64,000 nt of DNA, from positions 1 to 64,000 of the forward strand of contig NZ_PYON01000021.1 of NCBI RefSeq assembly GCF_003026355.1, written 5' to 3'. The DNA is from Photobacterium kishitanii. Lineage in GTDB: Bacteria; Pseudomonadota; Gammaproteobacteria; Enterobacterales; Vibrionaceae. The notes beneath the pieces were generated by a model. It did no database searches. It was not told the DNA's origin and saw only the letters and a program-made list of their open reading frames with translations. A program made the translations under genes and the position numbers. Positions 55,215 to 64,000 of this stretch are shown here, piece after piece. How positions within the stretch are numbered: position 1 is the first letter of the stretch; each line of letters begins with the position of its first letter.

Positions 55215-57098
55215 ATGCAGTTTTCACTCAAACAAAAACTGATCATGGCTAGCGTATCGGCAGTAGTCGTCATGGCAACAGCGTTAACATGGCTTGCCGC
55301 CAAACAACTTAGTAACGAAACACATGCGAATACCAACGAGCGTGCTCACAGTATTGCTTCAACAGCCACAGTGGGTATTTCTGACTGGATGAATATTCGC
55401 CGTGCAATTACTCTGTCATTTGAAAATTATTATAACCAACCCAATAATGTGATGTTTTTAGAACAAGCACGTAAAAGTGGTGGCTTTGATGATATTTATT
55501 TCGGCACAATTGATGGTGCGATGCACCGTTCACACCCCGATCGTAATCGTGCTGGCTACGATCCACGCACACGCCCTTGGTACCGTGACGCACAAACAGC
55601 GACTAAACAAATAATTACCACTGCCTATCAAGATGCCATCACGAATGCATTACTCGTTACCATAGCGCAACCATTAATTAATAATGGTCAAATGATCGGT
55701 GTTGTTGGTGCTGACGTATTAATAGATCAACTTATTGATGATGTGATCAGCCTTGATGTTGGTCAAAATGCTTTTGCAATGTTAATCAATAAACAAGACG
55801 GCAGCTTTTTAGCACATCCTAATAAACAATTATTGCTCAAGCCACTCCCCCAATACAGTAATCAACTAACCATGGCTAATATTGAACAGCAAATTGCGAC
55901 CAATAAATCGCAACTGCTGACAATTAATGGTCAACAAAAAATCCTTTATTTCGCTAATGTCCCAAATACTGAATGGATTTTAGCGTTAGAAATGGATCTC
56001 GCCACAGAAGAAGCCAGTTATCATACGGCACTACAACAATTAATTATCACTGCTATCGTCATTACCTTATTAGTGATCGCTACCCTAACAATATTAGTCA
56101 ACTTCTTATTCCGCGATCTAAACCGAGTTTCTGCAGCCCTAGCTGAAATTGCTAGCGGTGAAGGTGATCTAACTCGTCGCCTTGAACCTCATAGTAATGA
56201 TGAAGTGGGTCAACTTGCACATAACTTCAATTTATTTGTTAGTAACTTACATAGCATGCTCACCCGTTTAAGTCATGTTTCTAGCACTTTAAGCCAACAA
56301 TCTCATATCACAGCTTCTCAAGCAGAGGAGCGCAGTACTCGTATTCAATTTCAACAAGATGAAATTAATATGGTTGCAACTGCAATTAATGAAATGGCCG
56401 CCGCAACCCATGAGATTGCTTCAAATGCAGAAAATACTGCTCGCACCTCAGAAGAAACGGTTATCGCTTCTGGCCATGGCAGCACTCAAGTAAACCAAAG
56501 CCAACAGTCAATCGCTAGCCTTGCCCAAGAAGTAGAAACAGCAACAGCGGTTATTAGTGCGTTAAACAGTCATGCACAAAGTATTAATACTATCCTCTCG
56601 ACCATTCAAGGCATTGCCGAACAAACCAATTTACTCGCACTTAATGCCGCTATTGAAGCAGCGCGTGCTGGTGAACAAGGACGCGGGTTTGCCGTAGTTG
56701 CCGATGAAGTACGAGTATTAAGCCAACGTACTCACGCTTCAACCCAAGAAATTCAACAAATGATTGAGACGCTGCAACAAACCACAGGTCAAGCGGTAGG
56801 GATCATGGAGGACAGTCGTCATTTAGCAGAAACCAGCGTTGATGATGCAAACTCAGCCTCTGCAAGCTTGTCGCAAATCACTACTGCTGTGAATAATATC
56901 AGTGATATGGCCACTCAAATCGCCTCTGCCGCTGAAGAACAATCATCAGTAACATCTGAAATTACCCGTAATACCGAGGGAATTCGTGATGTATCAAATG
57001 AGTTGGCAATAGAGGCCACTGAAGCGGCCAAACAAGCAGCAGAGTTATCAACTTTGTCTTATGAACTACAACAAGAAATTAATCGCTTCAAGCTGTAA
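55215..57098 (+). CDS. Methyl-accepting chemotaxis protein with Cache sensor
   Basis: 627 residues. TM1 ~8-28, a periplasmic double-Cache domain (~35-275; motif [13 protein letters not shown] near 120 and [11 protein letters not shown]), TM2 ~277-300, HAMP ~300-355 ([15 protein letters not shown]) and a long signalling coiled coil. Its tip, [35 protein letters not shown], binds CheA/CheW. dCache receptors often sense amino acids or organic acids; the ligand here is unknown. No cheR-recruiting pentapeptide is seen at the C-terminus. Confidence 0.94.
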   Translation: MQFSLKQKLIMASVSAVVVMATALTWLAAKQLSNETHANTNERAHSIASTATVGISDWMNIRRAITLSFENYYNQPNNVMFLEQARKSGGFDDIYFGTIDGAMHRSHPDRNRAGYDPRTRPWYRDAQTATKQIITTAYQDAITNALLVTIAQPLINNGQMIGVVGADVLIDQLIDDVISLDVGQNAFAMLINKQDGSFLAHPNKQLLLKPLPQYSNQLTMANIEQQIATNKSQLLTINGQQKILYFANVPNTEWILALEMDLATEEASYHTALQQLIITAIVITLLVIATLTILVNFLFRDLNRVSAALAEIASGEGDLTRRLEPHSNDEVGQLAHNFNLFVSNLHSMLTRLSHVSSTLSQQSHITASQAEERSTRIQFQQDEINMVATAINEMAAATHEIASNAENTARTSEETVIASGHGSTQVNQSQQSIASLAQEVETATAVISALNSHAQSINTILSTIQGIAEQTNLLALNAAIEAARAGEQGRGFAVVADEVRVLSQRTHASTQEIQQMIETLQQTTGQAVGIMEDSRHLAETSVDDANSASASLSQITTAVNNISDMATQIASAAEEQSSVTSEITRNTEGIRDVSNELAIEATEAAKQAAELSTLSYELQQEINRFKL

Positions 57099-57126
57099 GT
57101 TTTGACTTTATTGTTAATTTAAAACC

Positions 57127-57186
57127 AATAAGGCTTGCGACTCTTTCTCGTTAAAACGATAGAAGAGTAGCAAGCCTTATTTTTTA
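57127..57186 (+). terminator. Bidirectional terminator
   Basis: AATAAGGCTTGC paired with GCAAGCCTTATT, with an inner ACTCTT/AAGAGT and CG-rich pairing and a T run. It lies between the convergent chemoreceptor and permease genes. Confidence 0.9.
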
Positions 57187-57201
57187 TGCTTTCATTTGGT
57201 T

Positions 57202-58461
57202 TTATTTCACCAAATTAAACACAATCGCACCAACAGCTAAACATCCCATCAGTAAAATAAAGTAAGTGCTTATTTTACCACGATAGATTTTCAAACTTTC
57301 AATGTGATACACCGCCAGCATTGGCATCAAAAATAAAATCATCGCAATGACGGGGCCAGAAAAAGCCTCCATCATTCCCAGAATACTCGGATTAATAACC
57401 GCAGCAAACCAGATACAAACAAACATTAATACAACGCCAATCTTATCAATGGTTTTAATCGATAATGATGTTTGCTTTGCCACTAAACCATTAAAGCTTT
57501 CACGCGCTCCCATAAAATGACCTAAGAATGACGAAGTAATTGCAATAAAGGCAATTAATGGTCCAAGTATCATAATAAAGTGACTATCTTCAACATTAGC
57601 TAAATAAGACAGTACTGAAACATTATCCACTTTAGCTTGTTGCAGCTGCTCTGGGGTTAAACTCAACACACATGAAAAAACAAAAAACAACACAAACGCA
57701 ATTAACATCACTGAGGTACGTTTAAGAATAGTTTCTGATTTTGTATGGGCTTGATTACCATATTGACGACGCTGAGCATTAACAAATCCAGAAACTACTG
57801 GCGTATAACTAAATGCAAACACGACCACAGGAATAGCTAGCCATAGTGAAGCACTTAAATCCCCAACACTTTGGTTAAGACTCAAATTAGGCATATGCCA
57901 ACTTGGGATCAGATAAATTGAAATACCCGCTAAAATGAACGTTAACGGATAAACAATCATGCCAAATACGCGCAGCATGGTTTTTTCACCGGCCAACATA
58001 ACCGCGATCATGCCAAACACTAAACAACCAGATAGCAGCACTCGAGACGGCGGCGCCATGCCAAGTTGATGCACCATAAAACTATCAACAGTATTGGTTA
58101 AACCGACACCATAAATAAGTAAAATAGGAAAAATAGACAAGAAGTATAACAAGGAGATTAAACGGCCATAACGCTGGCCAAAGTGCTCTTCAACCACATC
58201 GGTAAAATCAGCATCTTTTTGGGTAGATGATAAAACAAACCGAGCCAATCCACGGTGAGCCCAAAAAGTCATAGGGCCTGCAAGTAGTGCCATAATAACT
58301 AATGACCAAAAACCACCAGAACCAATATTAATCGGTAAAAATAAAATACCGGCACCAACGGATGTACCAAATAGACTCAACATCCAACTGGTGTCATGTT
58401 TGGTCCAGCTTGAAGAAATGGTTTTAGCTTCAGGTGCGGAAAGATCTTGCGATATTGACAC
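57202..58461 (-). CDS. HAAAP-family serine/threonine-type permease
   Basis: 419 residues with eleven membrane segments. The start WMLSLFGTSVGAGILFLPINIGSGGFW is the hydroxy/aromatic amino acid permease (SdaC/TdcC) signature. Other markers are FSYTPVVSGFVNAQRRQYG and ITSSFLGHFMGARESFNGL. It should import serine or threonine with protons. A CRP-like site lies about 70 bp upstream, as expected for a catabolic uptake gene. Confidence 0.9.
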   Translation of the reverse strand: MSISQDLSAPEAKTISSSWTKHDTSWMLSLFGTSVGAGILFLPINIGSGGFWSLVIMALLAGPMTFWAHRGLARFVLSSTQKDADFTDVVEEHFGQRYGRLISLLYFLSIFPILLIYGVGLTNTVDSFMVHQLGMAPPSRVLLSGCLVFGMIAVMLAGEKTMLRVFGMIVYPLTFILAGISIYLIPSWHMPNLSLNQSVGDLSASLWLAIPVVVFAFSYTPVVSGFVNAQRRQYGNQAHTKSETILKRTSVMLIAFVLFFVFSCVLSLTPEQLQQAKVDNVSVLSYLANVEDSHFIMILGPLIAFIAITSSFLGHFMGARESFNGLVAKQTSLSIKTIDKIGVVLMFVCIWFAAVINPSILGMMEAFSGPVIAMILFLMPMLAVYHIESLKIYRGKISTYFILLMGCLAVGAIVFNLVK

Positions 58462-58529
58462 GGTAACTCACTACTACTAATAAAACTGGTCATCAGTATG
58501 AAACGAGCACTACAAAGACTCAAAAAAAA

Positions 58530-58545
58530 GGTGACACAGATCACC
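58530..58545. promoter_or_regulatory. CRP-like site before permease gene
   Basis: GGTGA-CACAGA-TCACC keeps the perfect GTGA-N6-TCAC core of the CRP consensus TGTGA-N6-TCACA. Confidence 0.6.
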
Positions 58546-58689
58546 CTAAAATATCCTTAGCTAATAAAGCACAAAGACTAAAAAAATCAAACATTGCAGT
58601 TAATAACACTGAAAATTAACTTTAAAACCAGCATAAAAAACCAAATTTATTAATTAAACAATTTTTTACCCATCGCATGTTTTTCACAC

Positions 58690-58723
58690 AAAAAAAGCCC
58701 TATAAATAAAATTCATAGGGCTA
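58690..58723 (-). terminator. Terminator of kdsA operon
   Basis: In the minus sense AGCCCTAT pairs with ATAGGGCT around 11 bases, then a T run. Confidence 0.88.
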
Positions 58724-58744
58724 CATATGCATCAATAGTAATTA

Positions 58745-60423
<1,679 letters not shown>

Positions 60424-60439
60424 GATGTTACCTACTACG

Positions 60440-60823
60440 CTAGCCTAAGATAGGTGTTTTAGTGATCGCTAATTGTGCTGCTAATACAAGCCACCCAATC
60501 GCCCCTAAGAAGGCAAATGTCTTAAATACTTTATTTTTACCATGATGGAGCGTGAAATAACCGAGTGCGATATAAGCAAGAACACAGGTTAATTTTTCGG
60601 TCAGCCAACCATTACCGGCAGTAAAGGGTATAAAACCAGTAATAAAAATGAGCGCGACACCTGAAGCCAGCATGATGGTATCAATAACATGAGGGGTAAT
60701 TTTAAAGAATTTTTTATTTATTATTGATGAGTTTGCCATCACCATAATATAGCGCGTGACAAACAGTAATACGCTTAACGCAATTGCGGTAAGATGAATG
60801 TGTTTCATTGCCATGTACATCAT
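60440..60823 (-). CDS. sirB2: SirB2 family membrane protein
   Basis: 127 residues from ATG 60823 (AGGAG ten bases before); the frame from 60847 begins inside prmC. Four hydrophobic helices with the family pattern MKHIHLTAIALSVLLFVTRYIM at the start, IDTIMLASGVALIFI and KLTCVLAYIALGYFTLH. Inner-membrane protein of unknown function. It starts two bases after the prmC stop. Confidence 0.92.
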   Translation of the reverse strand: MMYMAMKHIHLTAIALSVLLFVTRYIMVMANSSIINKKFFKITPHVIDTIMLASGVALIFITGFIPFTAGNGWLTEKLTCVLAYIALGYFTLHHGKNKVFKTFAFLGAIGWLVLAAQLAITKTPILG

Positions 60824-60825
60824 TA

Positions 60826-61680
60826 CTAACGATCTCCTAGCCAGCAACCCATCGTTACCCGATCGAGCCCAGCATAATCCTGACTTGTTGACACCTGCAC
60901 ATAGCCCAATTGCTCAAGAATAGTTCGAACGGCAGCGCCTTGTTCAAAACCATGTTCCATGAGTAACCAGCCGCCAGGTAATAAATATTGGCATCCATCT
61001 TGACTAATAATACGAATATCAGCGAGTCCGTTATCAGTGGCAACTAACGCACTTTTAGGTTCAAAGCGAACATCGCCTTCAACAAGGTGCGGATCCGCTT
61101 CATCAATATAAGGCGGGTTACTAACAATAACGGCAAATTGTGGTTGTTGCTCAAGAGGGCTATACCAACTACCAGCTAAAAAATGACTATTAGTAATGCT
61201 TAGTCGGTGACTATTTTCAGTCGCTAACGCCACCGCTTCTGGACGCACATCAATCCCGGTCACAGTAATATCATTGCGTTCAGATGCAATCGCTAATGCT
61301 ATCGCACCAGTGCCAGTACCTAAATCAAGTACCTGACATGCTGTCACGGGGATTTTCTCAAGGGCTAACTCAACCAATCTCTCGGTATCTGGACGGGGAA
61401 TTAACGTCGAGGGTGATACTTTTAACGGTAATGACCAAAACTCACGCTCACCAACAATATAGGCGATCGGCTCACCCGCAATTCGACGCGCTAGCAACGC
61501 TGAAAAAGCCGTAAATTGGGCCTCATCCAGCTGCTTTTCAGGCCATGTTAGCAAGTAACTACGCGGCTTATCTAATACATGACATAACAATACAATACTG
61601 TCTAACTGCGGGCTATTAGAGCCCGCAGTCGCAAGTTGTGCACTGGTCTGTTGTAATAAACATTCAATGCTACGTGACAT
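60826..61680 (-). CDS. prmC: Release factor glutamine methyltransferase
   Basis: 284 residues. It N5-methylates the glutamine of the GGQ motif in release factors, and its substrate PrfA is encoded directly upstream. An N-terminal helical domain binds the release factor, then the SAM site VLDLGTGTGAIALAIASE (~115) and the catalytic NPPYID (~185). The start codon overlaps the prfA stop by one base (TAATG). Confidence 0.96.
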   Translation of the reverse strand: MSRSIECLLQQTSAQLATAGSNSPQLDSIVLLCHVLDKPRSYLLTWPEKQLDEAQFTAFSALLARRIAGEPIAYIVGEREFWSLPLKVSPSTLIPRPDTERLVELALEKIPVTACQVLDLGTGTGAIALAIASERNDITVTGIDVRPEAVALATENSHRLSITNSHFLAGSWYSPLEQQPQFAVIVSNPPYIDEADPHLVEGDVRFEPKSALVATDNGLADIRIISQDGCQYLLPGGWLLMEHGFEQGAAVRTILEQLGYVQVSTSQDYAGLDRVTMGCWLGDR

Positions 61681-62768
61681 TAGTTTTGCTCAGCCATCGC
61701 GGCAAGTTGGTCAGCTTGATACTCAGTAAATACGGGTTGGATCAGAGCGTCTAAATCACCTTCCATCACTTCATTCAAACGATAAAGTGTTAGTGTAATA
61801 CGATGATCTGAAACACGACCCTGCGGGTAGTTATAAGTACGAATACGATCTGAACGGTCACCAGAACCTAACAAGTCACGACGTGTCGTTGCTTCTGCTT
61901 CATGACGACGCATTTCTTCTGCTTTAATAATACGGGCAGCTAGCACTGACATCGCTTTAGCTTTGTTCTTATGCTGTGAACGCTCATCCTGACATTCAAC
62001 CACAATACCTGTCGGTAAGTGAGTAATACGAATAGCTGAGTCAGTGGTGTTAACGTGCTGACCACCAGCACCAGATGAGCGGAAAGTATCGATTCTTAAA
62101 TCACCGGCATTAATTTCAGGAATTTCAGCTTCTGGGATTTCAGGTAAAATAGCGATAGTACAAGCAGAAGTATGTACACGGCCTTGAGATTCAGTTGCTG
62201 GAACACGCTGAACTCGGTGACCGCCTGACTCAAACTTTAATACGCCATAAGCGCCATCACCGTTTACTTTTGCGATCATTTCTTTGTAACCGCCTTGCTC
62301 TGAACGGTTTTCACTGATGATCTCAATACGCCAACCGCGGCGCTCAGCATATTTGCTGTACATGCGGAATAAATCACCCGCAAAAATACCGGCTTCATCA
62401 CCACCAGCACCAGCACGAATTTCGACAAAACAATTACGATCATCATTAGGATCTTTAGGAATCAATAATAGTTGTAACTCATCAGCTAAACGTTCAATTT
62501 CAGCCTTAGCTTCTTTGATTTCTTCCTGCGCCATTTCACGCATTTCTGCATCATCTTCTTGTGCCATTTCTTCAGCAGCTTCAAGATTTTCTTTCGCTTG
62601 TTGGTAAGCTTGGAAACACTTAGTCACTTCTTCAAGCTGAGAATATTCTTTTGATAGTGCACGAAATCGGTTTTGATCACTAAGAACGCTGGGATCGCCC
62701 AGTAGGTGTTGAACTTCTTCGTAACGTTCAACCAGAGTTTCTAATTTAACTAAAATTGATTGCTTCAT
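61680..62768 (-). CDS. prfA: Peptide chain release factor 1
   Basis: 362 residues. It reads UAA and UAG stop codons: the PAT recognition motif is in [13 protein letters not shown] (~185) and the catalytic GGQ in [19 protein letters not shown] (~235). The remaining family blocks are [20 protein letters not shown] and [16 protein letters not shown]. It lies 45 bp after hemA and overlaps prmC by one base, the standard gamma-proteobacterial order. Confidence 0.97.
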   Translation of the reverse strand: MKQSILVKLETLVERYEEVQHLLGDPSVLSDQNRFRALSKEYSQLEEVTKCFQAYQQAKENLEAAEEMAQEDDAEMREMAQEEIKEAKAEIERLADELQLLLIPKDPNDDRNCFVEIRAGAGGDEAGIFAGDLFRMYSKYAERRGWRIEIISENRSEQGGYKEMIAKVNGDGAYGVLKFESGGHRVQRVPATESQGRVHTSACTIAILPEIPEAEIPEINAGDLRIDTFRSSGAGGQHVNTTDSAIRITHLPTGIVVECQDERSQHKNKAKAMSVLAARIIKAEEMRRHEAEATTRRDLLGSGDRSDRIRTYNYPQGRVSDHRITLTLYRLNEVMEGDLDALIQPVFTEYQADQLAAMAEQN

Positions 62769-62813
62769 AATCTTCTAATTAGGGTGCGGAGTGAAGGCCT
62801 GAGCCATCAACTG

Positions 62814-64000
62814 CTAATCGTTATAGGAATCCAGCCCAAGTGCTTCACGGATCACGACCAATTTGTCAGATTCACCATTTTTGGCAACCTGCTGCATGGC
62901 TTTTGTCGGAGCATGGATAAGCTTATTGGTTAGTTTATTACTCAATTCTACCAAGGCTCGTTCAGGATCGGTGCCATTGGCGATTGCTTGTAAGCTGCGT
63001 TGTAGCAGCTCATGTTTTATTGCTTCGGCATATTGACGATAGTCACGGATACTATCGACCGCTTCCAGTGAGCGTAACCATTGCATAAAGGTAATACTTT
63101 CTTCAGCGATGATCGCCTCAGCTTGAATCGCAGCGACTTTACGTTGCTCACGATTTTTCTCGACAATCGAATACAGATCATCAACAGAATATAAATATAC
63201 ATCATTAAGATCACCAACCTGTGATTCAATATCACGTGGTACAGCAATATCAACAAATAACATCGGCTGATTACGACGTTGTTTCAACGCAGTTTCTACC
63301 ATGCCTTTACCAACAATCGGTAATGGACTTGCGGTAGAGCTAATCACAATATCGGCACAATGAAGATGCTCAGGTATATCTTCTAAACCTATCACTTCAG
63401 CGCCAAATTCACGTGCAAGATTAGCTGCACGTTCACGGGTTCTATTGGCAACAATTAAACGGTTACATCCTTGCTCAGCAGCATGACGAGCAACCAATTC
63501 AATGGTTTCTCCGGCTCCTATGAGCAACATTGTCACACCTGATAAAGCTTCAAAAATTTGTCTTGCCAATGAACACGCTGCATAAGCAACAGAAACAGCA
63601 TTGCCACCAATATCAGTTTCAGTACGAACCCGCTTGGCAACAGTAAATGTTTTTTGAAACAACTTTTCTAAGGTACCAACCACAGTTCCATTGTCTTTTG
63701 ATTCCGAATAAGATTGCTTTACCTGTCCTAGGATTTGCGGCTCACCTAATACCAATGAATCTAAACCACACGCCACACGCATTAAATGTCGCGCAGCAGC
63801 TTGTTGTTCATGAAAGTACAGGCTTGGCATCAATTCTTCGGCTGTGATCTGATGAAATTTGGTCAACCAGTCAATAATCACACCCGGTCCTGACTGCAGT
63901 AATTCACAGTAAACTTCGGTACGGTTGCATGTAGATACAATAACCGCACTCGATACCTCAGGATGGTTTTTAAGCTCCTGCAGTGCCAAAGACAGTTTTT
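62814..64000 (-). CDS. hemA: Glutamyl-tRNA reductase, 5' end cut by window
   Basis: The reading frame stays open to the window edge; the in-frame TTG at 63989 is not the real start, and the residues before it (KLSLALQEL) still align with HemA. About 30-40 N-terminal residues lie outside. It reduces Glu-tRNA to glutamate-1-semialdehyde, the first step of haem synthesis. The catalytic-cysteine motif [11 protein letters not shown] is present, then [17 protein letters not shown], the NADP-binding [16 protein letters not shown] and [10 protein letters not shown]. It heads the prfA-prmC-sirB-kdsA series. Confidence 0.96.
   Translation of the reverse strand, partial: KLSLALQELKNHPEVSSAVIVSTCNRTEVYCELLQSGPGVIIDWLTKFHQITAEELMPSLYFHEQQAAARHLMRVACGLDSLVLGEPQILGQVKQSYSESKDNGTVVGTLEKLFQKTFTVAKRVRTETDIGGNAVSVAYAACSLARQIFEALSGVTMLLIGAGETIELVARHAAEQGCNRLIVANRTRERAANLAREFGAEVIGLEDIPEHLHCADIVISSTASPLPIVGKGMVETALKQRRNQPMLFVDIAVPRDIESQVGDLNDVYLYSVDDLYSIVEKNREQRKVAAIQAEAIIAEESITFMQWLRSLEAVDSIRDYRQYAEAIKHELLQRSLQAIANGTDPERALVELSNKLTNKLIHAPTKAMQQVAKNGESDKLVVIREALGLDSYND

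Larger units (their letters stand above)
58462..58744. other. Region between permease and kdsA
   Basis: 283 AT-rich bases holding the CRP-like site and the kdsA terminator; no ORF. Confidence 0.4.

Overview
The window looks like a gamma-proteobacterial chromosome of the family Vibrionaceae, most likely Photobacterium. Three things point there: gene order shared with Escherichia coli over several blocks, a ToxR/ToxS-type regulator pair, and a highly repetitive tRNA-Pro/tRNA-His array of the kind I recall being described from Photobacterium phosphoreum (from memory, not checked). No phage, insertion sequence, CRISPR array or plasmid function was seen. Most genes are ordinary core genes.

Layout. 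1-290: two identical tRNA-Tyr genes and a terminator. 398-3539: an orphan receiver-TPR protein, a 51-residue ORF, a GlsB/YeaQ-type membrane protein and xthA. 4042-15128: the anaerobic formate locus focA-pflB ... pflA, interrupted between pflB and pflA by a three-gene set resembling the VieSAB phosphorelay of Vibrio cholerae (receiver-TPR, BvgS-type hybrid kinase, receiver-EAL). 15694-17448: fhs, which uses formate for one-carbon metabolism and carries a PurR-type operator. 17778-32279: yfbU, a DctB/PgtB-type kinase with an unusual partner regulator, rlmA, a ChaN lipoprotein, yfbV, ackA, pta, a TauE-type permease, a SelW-like protein, yfcE and yfcH. 32432-38495: the ybbP-ybbA / tesA-ybbO block and cnoX. 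38572-41970: hslJ-like, an OmpA-family porin and the ToxRS-like pair. 42009-46479: cueR, copA, a 27-residue ORF and ybaP. 46493-48180: the tRNA-Pro/His operon on the minus strand. 48462-55000: smrA, a DMT exporter, a LysE-type exporter, ybaK, ushA and an NhaC-type antiporter. 55215-58461: a Cache chemoreceptor and an amino acid permease. 58745-64000: kdsA-sirB1-sirB2-prmC-prfA-hemA on the minus strand, with hemA cut by the window end.

How the genes work together. The first half is a fermentation module. PflB, activated by PflA, turns pyruvate into acetyl-CoA and formate. FocA moves formate, Fhs captures it on tetrahydrofolate, and Pta-AckA turns acetyl-CoA into acetate and ATP. An FNR-type site sits exactly where a class II anaerobic activator should sit before focA, and ackA has a leader that can fold as a terminator or as an alternative hairpin. 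The second half contains the E. coli synteny block ushA-ybaK-ybaP-copA-cueR-cnoX-ybbO-tesA-ybbA-ybbP, opened up by the tRNA array and a few transport genes.

The most interesting items are the phosphorelay inside the pfl locus, the tRNA-half-plus-hairpin repeats in the tRNA operon, the ackA leader, several unannotated small ORFs with good ribosome binding sites, a response regulator that keeps a Walker A motif but lacks GAFTGA, and the divergent ybbA/tesA pair whose start codons overlap. I did not find a clear-cut new defence or mobile system.
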